Below are positions 45,900 through 55,036 of a stretch of DNA of 64,000 bases, in pieces. This stretch comes from CAVTYH01 sp963773875. GTDB taxonomy: Bacteria > Planctomycetota > Planctomycetia > Pirellulales > JADZDJ01. The first letter of the stretch is position 1, and every line of letters begins with the position of its first letter. The DNA is taken from assembly GCA_963773875.1 (NCBI GenBank), contig CAVZCV010000021.1, forward strand, positions 124,001-188,000, read 5' to 3'. A program made the translations under genes and the position numbers. The notes beneath the pieces were generated by a model. It worked only from the letters and a program-made list of their open reading frames with translations, was not told the DNA's origin and did no database searches.

Positions 45900-48800
45900 G
45901 CACAAGGATGTTGGTTCGATACAGGAACACCACTTCACGAACAAGATCGTGAAGATATTCCTGGACTCGAAATTGTCCCTGATCTTGATCTTGCTGGCAA
46001 CGATTCTAGGGTTCGCGGCCTTGCGGTTGACGCCGCGTGAAGAAGACCCACAGATTGTCGTGCCGCTGGCGGATATTTACGTCAATTTCCCAGGTCATTC
46101 TGCCGGGGAAGTTGAGCAACTGGTCGCGACGCCCTTGGAGAAGATTCTTTATCAGATCGATGGCGTCGAATTTGTCTACTCCATGAGCCGCGAGGGCCAG
46201 GCAATCATCACCGTTCGCTATTATGTCGGTGAGGATCGCGAGAGGAGCCTCGTCAAGCTCTACAAAAAGATCGACGAAAACGTGGACGTGGTGCCGCCCG
46301 GCGTGACCGGCTGGGTCGTCAAACCCATCGAAATAGACGACGTCCCCGTCGCTACATTGACGCTAACAAGCCAATCCGCAGACGACATGACGCTACGTCG
46401 CGTCGCGGAGGAGCTCGCACAGTGCTTGGCGGGAACCCAGGAGGTGTCGCGAGCGTACGTCGTGGGTGGTCGGCCGCGCGTGGTGCAGGTGCTCATGGAC
46501 CCGGACCGGATGGCCGCGTATCACGTCGCGCCGTTGGAGTTACAGCGGGCGGTCCAGGTTACGAATATCCGGCAGACGGCGGGTGATTTGCGTAACGCCG
46601 ACCGCTTGATTCGCGTGGATGCCGGCGAGCCGTTCGAAGATGCGCGACATTTGCGCGATCTGGTTGTCGGCACATTCGATGGGCGACCTGTGTTTCTCAA
46701 GGACGTGGCCCAGGTCGAGGACGGGCCCGACGAAACGGCAGGCTATGTGCGCCACGGATGGGGACCAGCGCGTGGATTTACGCAGCACGAGTACTTCCCC
46801 AGCACGATTTTGGGCGAGTCGGAGGATGCCGAAGCGAAAACGGTCGAAACCGGCGGTGCGCATCCGGCCGTGACAATCGCTGTTGCGAAGAAAAAGGGCA
46901 CCAACGCCGTTTGGGTCGCCAACACCGTGCTGCATCAGGCCGAAGAACTGAAACGGAAAATCGTGCCGAGTGACATCGAAATGATTGTCACGCGCAATTA
47001 CGGTCTGACAGCCAACGACAAGGTCAATGGTTTACTCGAAGGATTGGTCGTTGCCATCTTGATTGTCGTCGCACTTCTGACGATTGGGCTTGGGTGGCGC
47101 GAGGCCTTCATCGTAGCGGTTGCGGTGCCGGTTGTCTTCGGTCTTACGCTGGCCGCCAACCTGCTGCTGGGTTATACGATCAACCGGGTCACGCTCTTTG
47201 CACTAATTCTGTCTTTGGGGCTACTAGTCGATGACCCCATCGTAGACGTTGAGAATATCACTCGACACTTCGCGCTGCGCAAGACGGCGAGTCGTCGAAT
47301 TGTACTTGAGGCTGTCGCCGAGATTCGTCCGCCGCTCATTACCGCGACGTTGGCCATTATCGTCAGTTTTCTGCCGATGTTCTTCATCACGGGGATGATC
47401 GGGCCCTACATGCGTCCGATGGCGCTCAACGTTCCGGTCACGATGCTCATGTCGATGGTCGTGGCATTCACGATCACTCCTTGGCTCGCATATTACGGAC
47501 TGCGTCACAAGTATCGTGCAGGCCAGACGGATGTAAATTCCCACCACGATCGGCACGACCAGGATGCGGTCAAGCAATCGGCGCTATACAAGTTCTTCTA
47601 CCCCTTGATGGCGCCCTTGCTTAGATCGCGGCTCGTGGCTTGGTCGTTTCTGATGGGTATCCTGGTGCTGACAGCGGGAGCGATGGGCTTGGCTGGCGTG
47701 CGCAGCGTACCGCTCAAGATGCTGCCGTTCGACAATAAGAACGAACTCATGTTAGTGCTTGACTTCGATCGGGGCACAACTCTGGAGCGATCGGACGCAG
47801 CGGTACGTGAGATGGAAACGTACCTGGCTAAGGTACCCGAGGTCGCCGACTACACAAGCTACGTCGGCTTAGGTTCTCCAATGGATTTCAATGGCCTCGT
47901 GCGTCACTACTACCTCAGGCAAGGCGATCACGTTGCAGACATTCGAATCAATCTGGCGGGCAAAAAGAACCGCAGTTTGCAGAGCCACGCGATTGGTCTA
48001 CGGATGAGGAATGATCTCCAAGTAATTGCTGACCGAAATCATGTGCGCATGAAAATTGTCGAGACACCTCCCGGGCCACCCGTCGTTGCCAGCGTCGTGG
48101 CCGAAGTTTATGGGCAGCCGAATTTCAGTTATGAAGATCTGTTGCTCGCCGCCGACACAGTACGAGCTCGCCTGGCGGTCGAACCGGGCGTCGTCGACCT
48201 CGACGACATACGCGAATCAGCCCAAGAAAAGCTCACCTTTGTCACGGATACGGAGAAAGCCGCGCTCAGCGGTATTTCGGCCGACCAGATCGCCAGCACA
48301 CTTCAGGCGATGCTCGGTGGAGCAACGGTGGGTCTGGTGCGAAAAGACACCGAGCGAAATCCTCTGCGGATCCAGTTGCGCGTCCCCATCGAGCTACGAA
48401 CCAGTGCGACCGATTTGGCGCTAGTGCGAGTCAAAGGGGACAAAGGCCAGTTAGTTCCCCTCGCCGAGCTAGGACATTGGGATACGACCCGGGTGGATCA
48501 GATGATCTACCACAAGAACCTCCAGCGGGTGGCCTATGTCTTCGCGGAAACTGCCGGGCGGCCGCCAGCAGATGTCGTGGTCGATGTCCTCTCGGATAAG
48601 GCTGACAACGTCAATATGCCCCTGGATGCCAAACTGATTGGAAAGGGACGGTTGGCCGATGTCGCTGCCAGGCCTATTGCAGATCGAACGTTTCTATCGA
48701 GCGGTGGTGGGATTGCCTGGGCGCTGCCGACGGGATTCAAAGTGGATTTTGCCGGTGAGGGAGAGTGGAGAATTACGCTCGACGTATTTCGCGATCTCGG

Positions 48801-49467
48801 ACTGGCCTTTGGTGCTGCGATGGTTGCGATCTACATCTTGCTTGTGGCACAGATGCGTTCATTCGTCATCCCTTTAGTGGTCATGATGGCAATTCCATTG
48901 ACTATCCTTGGCGTAATGCCGGGTTTCTGGCTGCTTAATGTTTTGAACGCACACCAAGTTGGTGGCTTCCTCGATCCTGTTTACTTCACAGCAACGGGAA
49001 TGATCGGCATGATTGCCCTATCGGGTATCGTGACCCGCGATTCGATCATACTCGTGGACTTCATCCACTTGTCGTTGGCACGAGGACGGTCTCTTTTCGA
49101 TGCCATCATGGAGAGCCGCGTAGTACGCTTGCGGCCGATTCTGTTGACGGCTACTGCGGCCATGCTCGGTGCCGTTCCGATCATCATCGATCCCATCTTC
49201 TCCGGCCTCGCCTGGACGCTGATCTTCGGGCTCTTCGCTTCGACCCTCTTCACTTTATTCGTGATTCCAGTTGCCTACTGGCTCCTGTATGCCAACGCGC
49301 CTGGCCACGGAATGCCGATGTCCGCAATGGACCAGGAGGAGGAGCTGGCCGTCGCGGCCGTGCCCGATGCTAACGGCCGCCGTTACAATAGTGTGAACGG
49401 AACAGCGAACCGATTACCTCAAAGCACGAATGCGGGAATCGCACTTGATCGCTCGCCATACCACTAA
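45892..49467 (+). CDS. RND efflux transporter permease
   Basis: 1191 residues with two six-helix halves and two large periplasmic loops, the AcrB/MdtB layout. Visible hallmarks are REEDPQIVVPLADIYVNFPG near the start, LGLLVDDPIVDVENITRHF in helix 4 (the acidic pair needed for proton flow), and GMIGMIALSGIVTRDSIILV in the second half. It is about 140 residues longer than AcrB, with an insert in the first periplasmic loop around HEYFPSTILGES and a soluble C-terminal tail. It uses the proton gradient to export a substrate that cannot be named. Confidence 0.93.
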   Translation: MAEHKDVGSIQEHHFTNKIVKIFLDSKLSLILILLATILGFAALRLTPREEDPQIVVPLADIYVNFPGHSAGEVEQLVATPLEKILYQIDGVEFVYSMSREGQAIITVRYYVGEDRERSLVKLYKKIDENVDVVPPGVTGWVVKPIEIDDVPVATLTLTSQSADDMTLRRVAEELAQCLAGTQEVSRAYVVGGRPRVVQVLMDPDRMAAYHVAPLELQRAVQVTNIRQTAGDLRNADRLIRVDAGEPFEDARHLRDLVVGTFDGRPVFLKDVAQVEDGPDETAGYVRHGWGPARGFTQHEYFPSTILGESEDAEAKTVETGGAHPAVTIAVAKKKGTNAVWVANTVLHQAEELKRKIVPSDIEMIVTRNYGLTANDKVNGLLEGLVVAILIVVALLTIGLGWREAFIVAVAVPVVFGLTLAANLLLGYTINRVTLFALILSLGLLVDDPIVDVENITRHFALRKTASRRIVLEAVAEIRPPLITATLAIIVSFLPMFFITGMIGPYMRPMALNVPVTMLMSMVVAFTITPWLAYYGLRHKYRAGQTDVNSHHDRHDQDAVKQSALYKFFYPLMAPLLRSRLVAWSFLMGILVLTAGAMGLAGVRSVPLKMLPFDNKNELMLVLDFDRGTTLERSDAAVREMETYLAKVPEVADYTSYVGLGSPMDFNGLVRHYYLRQGDHVADIRINLAGKKNRSLQSHAIGLRMRNDLQVIADRNHVRMKIVETPPGPPVVASVVAEVYGQPNFSYEDLLLAADTVRARLAVEPGVVDLDDIRESAQEKLTFVTDTEKAALSGISADQIASTLQAMLGGATVGLVRKDTERNPLRIQLRVPIELRTSATDLALVRVKGDKGQLVPLAELGHWDTTRVDQMIYHKNLQRVAYVFAETAGRPPADVVVDVLSDKADNVNMPLDAKLIGKGRLADVAARPIADRTFLSSGGGIAWALPTGFKVDFAGEGEWRITLDVFRDLGLAFGAAMVAIYILLVAQMRSFVIPLVVMMAIPLTILGVMPGFWLLNVLNAHQVGGFLDPVYFTATGMIGMIALSGIVTRDSIILVDFIHLSLARGRSLFDAIMESRVVRLRPILLTATAAMLGAVPIIIDPIFSGLAWTLIFGLFASTLFTLFVIPVAYWLLYANAPGHGMPMSAMDQEEELAVAAVPDANGRRYNSVNGTANRLPQSTNAGIALDRSPYH

Positions 49468-49559
49468 GAAACGGCCTCTGCCCGCGCAAAAAGTTCACCA
49501 TAGTTCCACGTTACACGAACATTTTTTTGCAAACCCAAAAATCAACCCACAATCACACC

Positions 49560-50384
49560 ATGAACACTCCCCTGAATCCAAACAAAGCACTTTGGGAAAA
49601 AGGCGACTTCACGCGCATTGCCGCCAGCATGCGCCAAAGCGGAGAAGCGCTCGTCCAACGCCTTGGCATCGCGAAGGGTCACAAAGTTTTGGACCTGGGA
49701 TGTGGCGACGGCACGACGGCCATACCCGCGGCAAAACTCGGCGCGGATGTGCTGGGCGTTGATATTGCCGCCAATCTGGTTGCGGCCGGGAACAAGCGGG
49801 CCAAGGAGCTTGGCCTCTCGAACTGCCGGTTCCAGGAAGGCGATGCAACGAAGCTACATCAAGTGCCGGACCAGACGTTCGATTTCACCGTGAGCATCTT
49901 TGGCGCGATGTTTGCGCCCAAGCCGTTTGAGGTGGCTAAAGAGAAGGTGCGTGTGACCCGAGCCGGAGGTCGGATCGTTATGGGAAACTGGATTCCCAAC
50001 GATCCAACATTTGTGGCGCAAGTATTGAAGATCAGCTCCGCCTACACACCACCACCGCCGGAAGGTTTTGTCAGCCCGATGACCTGGGGGATCGAGAGCA
50101 ACGTGATCGAACGATTTTCCGCGGCCGGAGTTCCCGCCGAGAAAATCTCCTTCTCCCGCGACACCTTTACATTCAACTTTCCGGGCTCCCCCGCGGCGCT
50201 CGTGGATGAGTTCCGAAACTATTACGGGCCGACCATGAATGCTTTTGAAGCGGCAGAAACCAGTGGTCGAGCCGCTGATTTGCAGCAAGAGCTGGAAGAC
50301 TTGTTCACCCGCCAAAACCAGAGCCCGCGCAAAGATGCCACGTCCATTCCTGCCACCTTCTTGCGCGTGACGGTTACGCTTTGA
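49560..50384 (+). CDS. Class I SAM-dependent methyltransferase
   Basis: 274 residues from the ATG at 49560 (an upstream in-frame start at 49527 is less likely). The SAM-binding motif I is VLDLGCGDGTTAIPAA, followed by GVDIAANLVAAGNKRA and later GGRIVMGNWIPNDPTF. This fits the UbiE-like methyltransferase-11/25 group. The acceptor is unknown. Left neighbour of the decayed integrase, so it may belong to the same island. Confidence 0.88.
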   Translation: MNTPLNPNKALWEKGDFTRIAASMRQSGEALVQRLGIAKGHKVLDLGCGDGTTAIPAAKLGADVLGVDIAANLVAAGNKRAKELGLSNCRFQEGDATKLHQVPDQTFDFTVSIFGAMFAPKPFEVAKEKVRVTRAGGRIVMGNWIPNDPTFVAQVLKISSAYTPPPPEGFVSPMTWGIESNVIERFSAAGVPAEKISFSRDTFTFNFPGSPAALVDEFRNYYGPTMNAFEAAETSGRAADLQQELEDLFTRQNQSPRKDATSIPATFLRVTVTL

Positions 50385-50526
50385 ATTGGTTCGCAATGGC
50401 TCTGTAGAAATCTCCTCGGGCAACGACGAGCAAATCGCCGCGGTCGGTATTGATGGCGGCTTGGGAAGCGCTGCGCCAATCATTGCCGAAGATCGCTCCA
50501 AACAGTTTACGTAACTGTTCCGTCTA

Positions 50527-51074
50527 TGCACGAGAGAGAAACAATTGTTTCGGGCCGCTTCGCGGAAGCGATTGACTCGCGAAAATCCGTCTGCCGACAT
50601 GGAAGACTTAAACGTGACGGCCAACGAAGATCGCGAGTATTTCGTTACACCGGAAATCGCTCAAAAAGTGTTGAAGGCATGCCCGAACCTTCGTTGCCAT
50701 TAATTTTTCCGTTGGCACGCTGGGGCGGGCTCTGCTGTCCGTCAGAGGTTGTGCGCGTGAAGTGAAGCGATATTGATTGGGAGAAAAATCGATTTCTGAT
50801 CCACAGTCCGTAAACGGAGCATCATCGAGGCAAAGCCACTCGGTTGTGCAGGTTATTCATTGAGCTACGTCCATACGTTGAGGCCGCGTTCAATCAATAC
50901 GAAACGGAACACGGCAGGCCACCAGGCCAGGATGACTACGTTGTGCCAGTCAGAAACCGAATTGGCAAAAACAATCTCGGGCCGCAAATTGATCGAATCG
51001 CCAAGTAAGCCGGTTGCGAGCTTTGGCCGAAAACGCTGCAGAACTGTCGGGCCACCCGCGCCAGCGAAGTTGTA
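50527..51074 (+). pseudogene. Decayed tyrosine recombinase (planctomycete-type integrase)
   Basis: Frame 1 reads REKQLFRAASRKRL, ENPSADMEDLNVTANEDREY and FVTPEIAQKVLKACPNLRCH, then stops at 50701. Frame 2 picks up LIFPLARWGGLCCPSEVVRV, DIDWEKNRFLIHSP, TEHHRGKATRLCRLFIELRP and LWPKTLQNCRATRASEVV. Stops interrupt it at 50763 and about 50808 (where Lys is expected) and at 51006. The block order, with RCPSE-like, SPKTEHH-like and NLRATR-like motifs, is that of phage integrases frequent in planctomycetes. One frameshift and three stops make it dead. It marks an old integration event. Confidence 0.75.
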
Positions 51075-51144
51075 AAGCCGTCTGGCCCATTCCTGGCGGC
51101 CAAGTGGAACTCCCCGACTCATCCGCCCGAAGCACCTTGGGCTA

Positions 51145-51390
51145 TTGGAATTTGGGGCATATCGGCTCAAGTCTTCTGGCCGATCTCAGCAGTTTGAACT
51201 GTTTCCATCGTTAAGCACTGTCCCGGAATCGAAGCGGACGGTTCTTCCAAGGCCGCCTGCAGCGGATCTTGCGGTCGCATATCAAGCTCTACTGGACAGC
51301 GGCAAAGTCAGATCTCGGGCAGAACTGGCAAGGCACCTCGGCGTTAGTCGTGCACGGGTTACCCAGGTGCTGCGGCGACTCAAGCGTTAG
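51145..51390 (+). CDS. Small HTH DNA-binding protein
   Basis: About 81 residues from a TTG; no ATG is available in the frame. The C-terminal 40 residues are a clear helix-turn-helix: ALLDSGKVRSRAELARHLGV followed by SRARVTQVLRRLKR. Short proteins with this ending accompany serine recombinases and integrases in planctomycete islands. It probably binds DNA in the cytoplasm and may regulate the element. The N-terminal half is uncertain. Confidence 0.6.
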   Translation: MEFGAYRLKSSGRSQQFELFPSLSTVPESKRTVLPRPPAADLAVAYQALLDSGKVRSRAELARHLGVSRARVTQVLRRLKR

Positions 51391-51490
51391 TTCATTTTTC
51401 ACCACCGTTTAGGCTGATCACTTTGCAGTTCTGGTTTCTCAGAAGCGATATACCGGCGTCGCCGCAGGCTTTACCTCGGAGGATCACGAA

Positions 51491-51940
51491 ATGAGCCCAG
51501 CCGCATCGCTACAGCCCTTCCGCAATCATGAGGCGTCTCGCCTCAGCGATCTAATTTCGCAGCATGTCGGCCTGGACTGCGACCTCATTCAGTTGACTCT
51601 GTTCTTAAGTCTGACAGCCTCCGCATTGGGAATGCCCATCAATTTGGAGATCTGGACTGCCACCCCAGAAATCGACCTGCAAATCGTTCACCGGATTGTG
51701 AATTTCCAACCGGATTTGCTGTTGAGCGTTGATACACATACCGCCTTTCGCCAGTTGGAACGTAGCGGATTCAAATATGAAAGTGGTACAACGGCCCAAG
51801 TCGTTCTGACTCGCTCCGATCACAAAGTCTTTCGGGACGCTCTGCTCTATTCAACACGCGTCGATGCATCACCGCCGAGCATGTGGCACGTTTGCCATGC
51901 GGATACGAGGTATCCGCCGCTCGTTCGGCGCTGCGTATAA
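51491..51940 (+). CDS. Island protein of unknown function, N-terminal ORF
   Basis: 149 residues with a GGAGG ribosome binding site before the ATG. It contains a globular-looking stretch (LIQLTLFLSLTASALGMPIN, HRIVNFQPDLLLSVDTHTAF) that I cannot assign. The end overlaps the next ORF by 58 bases in another frame, which suggests that the two were one gene with a shifted frame, or are coupled. Part of the serine recombinase island. Confidence 0.5.
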   Translation: MSPAASLQPFRNHEASRLSDLISQHVGLDCDLIQLTLFLSLTASALGMPINLEIWTATPEIDLQIVHRIVNFQPDLLLSVDTHTAFRQLERSGFKYESGTTAQVVLTRSDHKVFRDALLYSTRVDASPPSMWHVCHADTRYPPLVRRCV

Positions 51941-52650
51941 ACGCTTCCGAGGTTAAGCGGAGCCTGGACCAATTCCCGGCAGCTTTTGCCGGGCCACAAC
52001 CTTTTGATCATCAAGGTCCGCTATCAAATGTTATTGCGGCGCTGCCACGAGGGGCGACCTTTGCGTGTCAGTTTGCGGGTTCGTATTGCGGTACCGTGAA
52101 ACCCGAGCCGATGCTCGTCTTCGAGCGACTACTGCGGACGATGGCCGCTTTGCGGATGGCACTTCGTGAATTGCAACCACCGCAAATCGAGATCGAACCT
52201 TGTGACTACTCCGCCGCTAGATCGGTCCTCCTCAGCCTGCCAATGGTGCCAGCGGAGCGGTTGCCGTCGCCGGATGCAGTTGAGCTCGCCGCCTGCTTGT
52301 ACGCTCAGCTTCGTAAGCAACCAGGTATCGAATTACCCGATTTAAGTGATGCTGGTGCAACTTGGTTTACGCGAAAGCAAGTTCAGCTATGGGTAGACCG
52401 CGGCTACAACACGGCGAAAAAATATCTGGCCGAGCTCGAGGCCAATGGGATCTTGCAATCGACTGTGGCGGAGAACAACCGTCGACGTGGCAAGCAGCAA
52501 CACTACCGGTTCGTCGACGGAATTAAGCCGCCATTTGTGTCGAAGCATCCTTTCGGCCGGTTGCCGGAGCTGGCAGACGTACCACCTTTGAATAACGGGG
52601 CAACACTTGGGATTGCGAACAGTTTGCGCAAGTCACACATCCACAAGTGA
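51883..52650 (+). CDS. Island protein of unknown function with winged-helix-like C-terminus
   Basis: 255 residues from a GTG inside the previous ORF. The middle is unassigned. Residues 165-215 (TWFTRKQVQLWVDRGYNTAK, LAELEANGILQSTVAENNRR) look like a winged helix-turn-helix with a basic wing. This tail recalls the end of mobile-element replication or helicase-like proteins, but no ATPase motif is visible, so no function is claimed. It precedes the recombinase by about 200 bases. Confidence 0.5.
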   Translation: MARLPCGYEVSAARSALRINASEVKRSLDQFPAAFAGPQPFDHQGPLSNVIAALPRGATFACQFAGSYCGTVKPEPMLVFERLLRTMAALRMALRELQPPQIEIEPCDYSAARSVLLSLPMVPAERLPSPDAVELAACLYAQLRKQPGIELPDLSDAGATWFTRKQVQLWVDRGYNTAKKYLAELEANGILQSTVAENNRRRGKQQHYRFVDGIKPPFVSKHPFGRLPELADVPPLNNGATLGIANSLRKSHIHK

Positions 52651-52743
52651 TAGGGAGGAACAGGTCTAAGGAGGGTTTATCAAATTGCGCGAACGATTGT
52701 CGGATCCGTCTAATCGACGATCTGACTCAACTAGGAGGCGACG

Positions 52744-52830
52744 ATGATTGATGCGTTTGAATTTAGTAGCAGCGGCCGCCATGGCGCTGTTGTCGAAAAT
52801 CACTTTGACGACCACACGGGCTCAGCGTAA
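52744..52830 (+). CDS. 28-residue leader ORF before recombinase
   Basis: ATG at 52744 with a consensus AGGAGG at 52733-52738, five bases upstream, the best ribosome binding site in this island. It encodes MIDAFEFSSSGRHGAVVENH followed by FDDHTGSA and stops at 52828-52830, 19 bases before the recombinase ATG. Such a placement suggests translational coupling or leader control of the recombinase, whose own ribosome binding site is poor. The peptide has no known relative. Confidence 0.45.
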   Translation: MIDAFEFSSSGRHGAVVENHFDDHTGSA

Positions 52831-52849
52831 CCAGATTGGAAAATCTCAA

Positions 52850-54526
52850 ATGCGAATCGCCATCTACGTTCGTGTTTCGACCCAACGCCAAAAAACCGAG
52901 GGCGATAGTCTGGAGGCACAACGCAATAACGCCAACCGCTACGTTGAACAGCTGCGACATCGTTTGGCCGATTCCGATAAGCAGCCTGTCCAGATCACCA
53001 CGGCGTTCTATGAAGACGCCGGAAGAAGTGCGAAAGACCAAAATCGTCCGGAGTTAGCTCGGCTCAAGTCAGATATTAAGGCTAGCCGAGTCGATCGAAT
53101 TGTTTGCTGGAAATTGGATCGCATTACACGAAGCATTGTGGATTTTCTTGAGTTGTCTGAACTATTCCGACAGCACGGAGTGGAATTCGTCAGTTTGCAA
53201 GAGCAATTCGATACGTCGACTCCGATGGGCAAGGCCATGCTGCTGATCATTATGGTTTTTGCCCAATTGGAGCGAGAGCTGACCGGCGAAAGGACTAAGG
53301 CCACGATGGAAGATCGGGCAGAGCGTGGCCTCTGGAACGGAGGCCGGATCTTGGGCTACGCCAAAGATCCGCAGGAAAAGGGGCGGCTCATAGTCGATGC
53401 CGAGTGGGCCAAAATTATCCGGGAGCAATTCTTTGAAGCGGCGATCCGTTTGGGGTCAATCGGCAAGGTCCGTGATCGGCTGCGGGAGTTGGGAATCCGG
53501 ATACCCACACGGACCAGTCGAAGCGGGAAATTGTATGGCGGCCGCTACTTCAGCAAGCAGCAGGTCGGCCAAATTCTGAGAAACAAGCTGTACCTGGGGG
53601 AGGTGCAGTGGGGCTCCGTGCGAACGCCGAATGCTCACCCACCAATAATTGACGCGAGCTTATTTGAAGAAGTTAGACGAATTTTGGCATCTAACAGGCA
53701 GACCCGCAGAAACCTAAAACAGCCCACTGCCCATGTCTATTTGTTGAAGGGGCTGATTCGTTGTGGCCAATGCGGAGCCATGATGACGCCCAAATCGTGC
53801 TCTGGGAGAAACGGCGTCCATTTTTACTACACTTGCACTCGGCAAACCCACCACGGTCGTAAGGCGTGCTGCACGCCGTATCTGCCTGTCACAGTTGAAG
53901 ACGTGATTGTACAGCGACTGGTGGAATTGAGCGGCGATGAGCCGGAGCGGGAAAAAATCGTTGACGCTGCTCTTGGGCAGATCGGTAATCATAAACTGGT
54001 TCTAGAGGCCGAGATCGAAATCGTACGCCGACAGGCAGCTGTAACCCAGGCCCAAATCAACAACCTAGTGGAAGTGCTAAAAGCCAGTGGAGCTGCGGGG
54101 CTGGCTTCTGTAGCAGACGAACTCCGCCGGTTGCAGGCTGAGTTGAATCAGCAGCATGCAAAGATGCGGGAACTCCAGCTCAGTCAATCCATGGTGGTGG
54201 AAACGTCGGACGAAGGTCGTCGGTTCCTAGAAAGTTGGCGGACTGTTGGCCAGGCGTTGCAGCTAGCAAGTCCATCGGAGAAACAGGAACTGCTTCCCCA
54301 CCTGATTGAGGTGGTTGAATTCCACCCAGCCCAGAATTCCAAAACTGGCACCTACCGGCTCCGTCTGCTACCAGACGCCGCTGGTTCTGGGACCACGACG
54401 GATCAATGCAATTCTGCCACAAATGCCGGATCGTTAACGGCGGTGCGTTCTGAGGACGTACCAGCTCCCGAAGTAGGACTCGAACCTACGACCCAGCGGT
54501 TAACAGCCGCTTGCTCTACCAACTGA
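52850..54526 (+). CDS. Serine recombinase (large resolvase type)
   Basis: About 558 residues from the ATG at 52850 (MRIAIYVRVSTQRQ; the catalytic Ser is the one in RVST). A longer in-frame start at 52748 adds 34 doubtful residues. It has the resolvase domain (VDRIVCWKLDRITRS, MGKAMLLIIMVFAQLERELT), a recombinase domain (GRYFSKQQVGQILRNKLYLG), a zinc ribbon (CGQCGAMMTPKSC ... YYTC ... C) and a coiled coil. It integrates or excises DNA. The last 20 or so residues (EVGLEPTTQRLTAACSTN) are encoded by the antisense of the tRNA-Asn gene, which supplies the stop codon. Confidence 0.92.
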   Translation: MRIAIYVRVSTQRQKTEGDSLEAQRNNANRYVEQLRHRLADSDKQPVQITTAFYEDAGRSAKDQNRPELARLKSDIKASRVDRIVCWKLDRITRSIVDFLELSELFRQHGVEFVSLQEQFDTSTPMGKAMLLIIMVFAQLERELTGERTKATMEDRAERGLWNGGRILGYAKDPQEKGRLIVDAEWAKIIREQFFEAAIRLGSIGKVRDRLRELGIRIPTRTSRSGKLYGGRYFSKQQVGQILRNKLYLGEVQWGSVRTPNAHPPIIDASLFEEVRRILASNRQTRRNLKQPTAHVYLLKGLIRCGQCGAMMTPKSCSGRNGVHFYYTCTRQTHHGRKACCTPYLPVTVEDVIVQRLVELSGDEPEREKIVDAALGQIGNHKLVLEAEIEIVRRQAAVTQAQINNLVEVLKASGAAGLASVADELRRLQAELNQQHAKMRELQLSQSMVVETSDEGRRFLESWRTVGQALQLASPSEKQELLPHLIEVVEFHPAQNSKTGTYRLRLLPDAAGSGTTTDQCNSATNAGSLTAVRSEDVPAPEVGLEPTTQRLTAACSTN

Positions 54527-54537
54527 GCTATTCGGGA
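54465..54537 (-). tRNA. tRNA-Asn (anticodon GTT)
   Basis: 73 bases. The acceptor TCCCGAA pairs with TTCGGGA. The D arm contains AGCTCAGTTGGTAGAGC, the anticodon arm is AGCGGCTGTTAACCGCT with GTT, and the T arm has the invariant GGTTCGAGTCC. The discriminator is G. CCA is not encoded. It is the likely attachment site of the neighbouring recombinase element, because the recombinase gene enters it from the 3' side. Confidence 0.95.
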
Positions 54538-54548
54538 AGGAATATTTC

Positions 54549-54577
54549 AATTTAATCCACGAGCCCGGGACCGACAA
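54549..54577 (-). promoter_or_regulatory. Putative sigma-70 promoter of tRNA-Asn
   Basis: On the minus strand TTGTCG (54572-54577) and TAAATT (54549-54554) are separated by exactly 17 bases, and the -10 box ends 11 bases before the mature tRNA. Both boxes match consensus at four of six positions. Confidence 0.45.
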
Positions 54578-54616
54578 GCGGCGGGTCGACGGCGGCCATT
54601 GCGATCGGCGGAAAGT

Positions 54617-54847
54617 TTATCGCACCCCAAGATTCCGCTCGACCTGTCGGGCTTCGGTGCTAAATCCATACATTTGGCCGGGCTCGGTGGGCTGGCGCTG
54701 ATTTTCGCCCCAATGGGCGAATTCGTCGTTGAAGTTTTCGCCGCGGAGGCTGTCGATCCAACTGCAGCCGGCGAGCAAAACGCACGCAGCCAGCGCCCAA
54801 CACAAGGCCCATGGACCGAGCATCGGTTTGTCAGCGCACGACGACAT
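54617..54847 (-). CDS. Small lipoprotein of unknown function
   Basis: About 76 residues. A hydrophobic signal (GPWALCWALAACVLLAGC) ends in the lipobox LAGC, so the Cys would be lipid-modified and the protein anchored in a membrane. The short mature part (DSLRGENFNDEFAHWGENQR, EPGQMYGFSTEARQVERNLG) is polar and of no known family. An ATG at 54823 is an alternative start. Confidence 0.6.
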   Translation of the reverse strand: MSSCADKPMLGPWALCWALAACVLLAGCSWIDSLRGENFNDEFAHWGENQRQPTEPGQMYGFSTEARQVERNLGVR

Positions 54848-55036
54848 CTGGCAGATTTGGCGATGCCTTGAAAAATGTTCCGCGAAGAGAAAGGGCCGGA
54901 AGTGTTGCAAAAAATGGTTGTGATGTCCAGGGCGATTATGACGGCCGTTGCATAGAATTCATCTGGCGATCAGGATGGTGCTGGCACGCATTTGCTATTC
55001 GTTAATACGCGATGCCATTCCCCCAGGGCTCCAGCT

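Noticed and set aside
52748..52849. N-terminal extension of the serine recombinase
   Set aside because: The family begins at the RIAIYVRVST region; the upstream DNA is better explained by the separate leader ORF.
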